The notes beneath the pieces were generated by a model. The model ran no database searches and had not been told where the DNA came from. It saw only the letters and a program-made list of their open reading frames with translations. Positions 62,799 to 64,000 of a stretch of DNA of 64,000 nucleotides are shown piece after piece. The stretch's first letter is position 1, and each line of letters opens with the position of its first letter. A program made the translations under genes and the position numbers. Origin of the DNA: Lithodes maja (Eukaryota; Arthropoda; Malacostraca; Decapoda; Lithodidae); assembly GCA_037953745.1 (NCBI GenBank), contig JBAKBP010007670.1:1-64000 (forward strand). The letters are read 5' to 3'.

Positions 62799-64000
62799 TG
62801 GCACAACCTCGCTACAACACCTATTGTGCTACACTCTAATTAGCTGCGGATATGTAGAGACCAACCCCGGCCCGAGTTCAACATTGAAGAAACCTCACCA
62901 CCGACCAAGTAAGACAGACACCGTCATTTCAACAGTCCCTAGCAGAAAAATTTGTTATTACAAACCGGGCCTACAGGTACCCCAGCCTCCTGTCACGCTC
63001 CAATTCAACCCACAACACAACCCAACACGGTCGGCGACCCAGTCTCCTGTCACGCTCCAATTCAACCCACAACACAACCCAACACTATCGGTGGCTCAAC
63101 ATGTAACCGGAGCAGCTAGGAAGAAAGGTATCAGTCGCAACAACATCAACAATGGAGCAGCATCAGCAGCCAGGAAAAAGGACAACATAATCAAACAGCA
63201 AATACAGGTGGGGCTGGGAGGGGTCATAGGGAGAGACATAGCCACAGACAGTCCCCAACCCCCGCGCTCACACCCTAGCAGCACAGCTGATCACCACACC
63301 GCCAGACGTACGACGAACAATAAAAGGAAGCTATGTACAGTGTGTGATATTAGATTCAACAAAAGGAGTCCAACATCACAATGTAGTATTTGTAATGAAA
63401 CAGTACACGATCGATGTACTTATGTTACCAGCAGAAAAGAAGTGGAATGCGATAAATGTAGGGAATTAGCTATTACCCACTCCACCAACACTACATTACC
63501 CGCAGCATTACCATTAATACCACAGATATCGGCGACCCAAGTAGCACAACATGCAACAAGAACAACAATAAAAACAGGTAGCACTCGCAAATACATCAAC
63601 AGGGAAGCAGCATCAACGGACAATGAAAACAACAACAACAACAACAACAGCAAACAACCACAGCCCGACCGCGAGTATCCCCCGCCCTCTCCCGCACAAA
63701 CAGCTGATCGACGCAGACCAAACCACACCTCTAGTCGTATGATAAACAGTAAGAAAAAACTATGTATAGTCTGTAATATTGGTTTCAACAATAGGAGTTC
63801 ACTTTTACAATGCAACAGTTGCAATGAAATTGTTCATAACCGATGTACTTACGCAGTAGAAACGAAGTTGACTGTGTTAAATGTAGGAACTCAGCTGTAC
63901 AACATCGCGAAACCATTTGTTTTATTTGTGAATCACTCATAACACGACGTCAGAAGATCCAAAACTGTGTAAAGTGTAAACATGTAGCTCACATGAAGTG
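62799..64000 (+). pseudogene. LINE 3 ORF with 2A-like motif and PHD-like fingers (right end cut)
   Basis: The frame is open from 62761 without an ATG; the retroelement part probably begins near 62800. It has a hydrophobic LLCYTLISC followed by GYVETNPGP (about 62850-62875), which matches the 2A motif except for Tyr in place of Asp. 2A-like N-termini are known from CR1-like and other LINEs. Then a 57-bp unit present twice (about 62986-63099), a PHD-like finger (CTVCDIRF...CSICNETVHDRC, about 63333-63460), an Asn run, and a second finger (CIVCNIGF, from about 63760). The frame shifts near 63856; in the next frame a third finger (CFICESL) continues to the window end. Endonuclease and RT would lie beyond the window. 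Confidence 0.7.

Noticed and set aside
1..64000. CRISPR arrays, operons, bacterial promoters or rRNA genes
   Set aside because: None seen; repeats are LTRs, MITEs and microsatellites, and the gene content is eukaryotic retroelements.

Overview
The window is a dense nest of eukaryotic retrotransposons. It has no bacterial gene organisation. Ty3/gypsy elements with LTRs near 1.8 kb, an env-bearing Ty3/gypsy element, three LINE fragments, TTAA-flanked MITEs, a tRNA-type SINE and microsatellites point to an invertebrate. An arthropod, possibly a crustacean, is the best guess, but nothing here proves the taxon.

Layout. Element H, a decayed env-carrying Ty3/gypsy element on the + strand, frames almost everything. 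Its 5' LTR remnant is 28267-28660, its genes run from 28830 to 38482, and its 3' LTR ends at 61117. Element D (- strand, 7336-28266, running off the left edge) sits in H's 5' LTR and has been hit three times: by A (- strand, 1-7335) in its integrase, by B (- strand, 8293-16470, target duplication CCAC) at its gag-protease junction, and by C (+ strand, 19436-27529, duplication ATAC) in its LTR. Inside H's genes lie a 480-bp TTAA MITE (33324-33803), a LINE on the - strand (35561-37466) and, downstream of env, a second LINE (38641-40150). G (+ strand, 41284-49202, duplication ATAA) and E (- strand solo LTR, 49421-60803, duplication ATGT) lie in H's 3' LTR region. E holds two adjacent TTAA MITEs, and one of these holds F (- strand, 52001-60426, duplication ATAT). 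That is four levels: H > E > MITE > F.

A, B, C, D, F, G and E belong to one group. They share TGTGACG...CGTAACA LTRs, 4-bp target duplications, a TGGCGACC primer-binding site two bases from the LTR, and one long gag-pol frame. Integrase remnants lie between protease and reverse transcriptase, and the capsid looks like the SCAN domain. Both traits are hallmarks of Gmr1-like Ty3/gypsy elements. Every copy is defective in pol, each with its own deletions, yet the LTR pairs of B, C, F and G are almost identical, so defective copies have moved recently, presumably in trans.

The strongest new signal is a two-hairpin RNA domain of about 130 nt in the LTRs of this group. Its shape is kept while the stem sequences change in a compensating way between A, C/B/F, D and G/E.

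After H ends at 61117 the DNA may be original host sequence: an ATC microsatellite, a 52-codon ORF with a signal peptide, a 1.25-kb terminal-inverted-repeat element containing a foldback, and the 5' part of another LINE ORF with a 2A-like motif and PHD-like zinc fingers that runs off the right edge.
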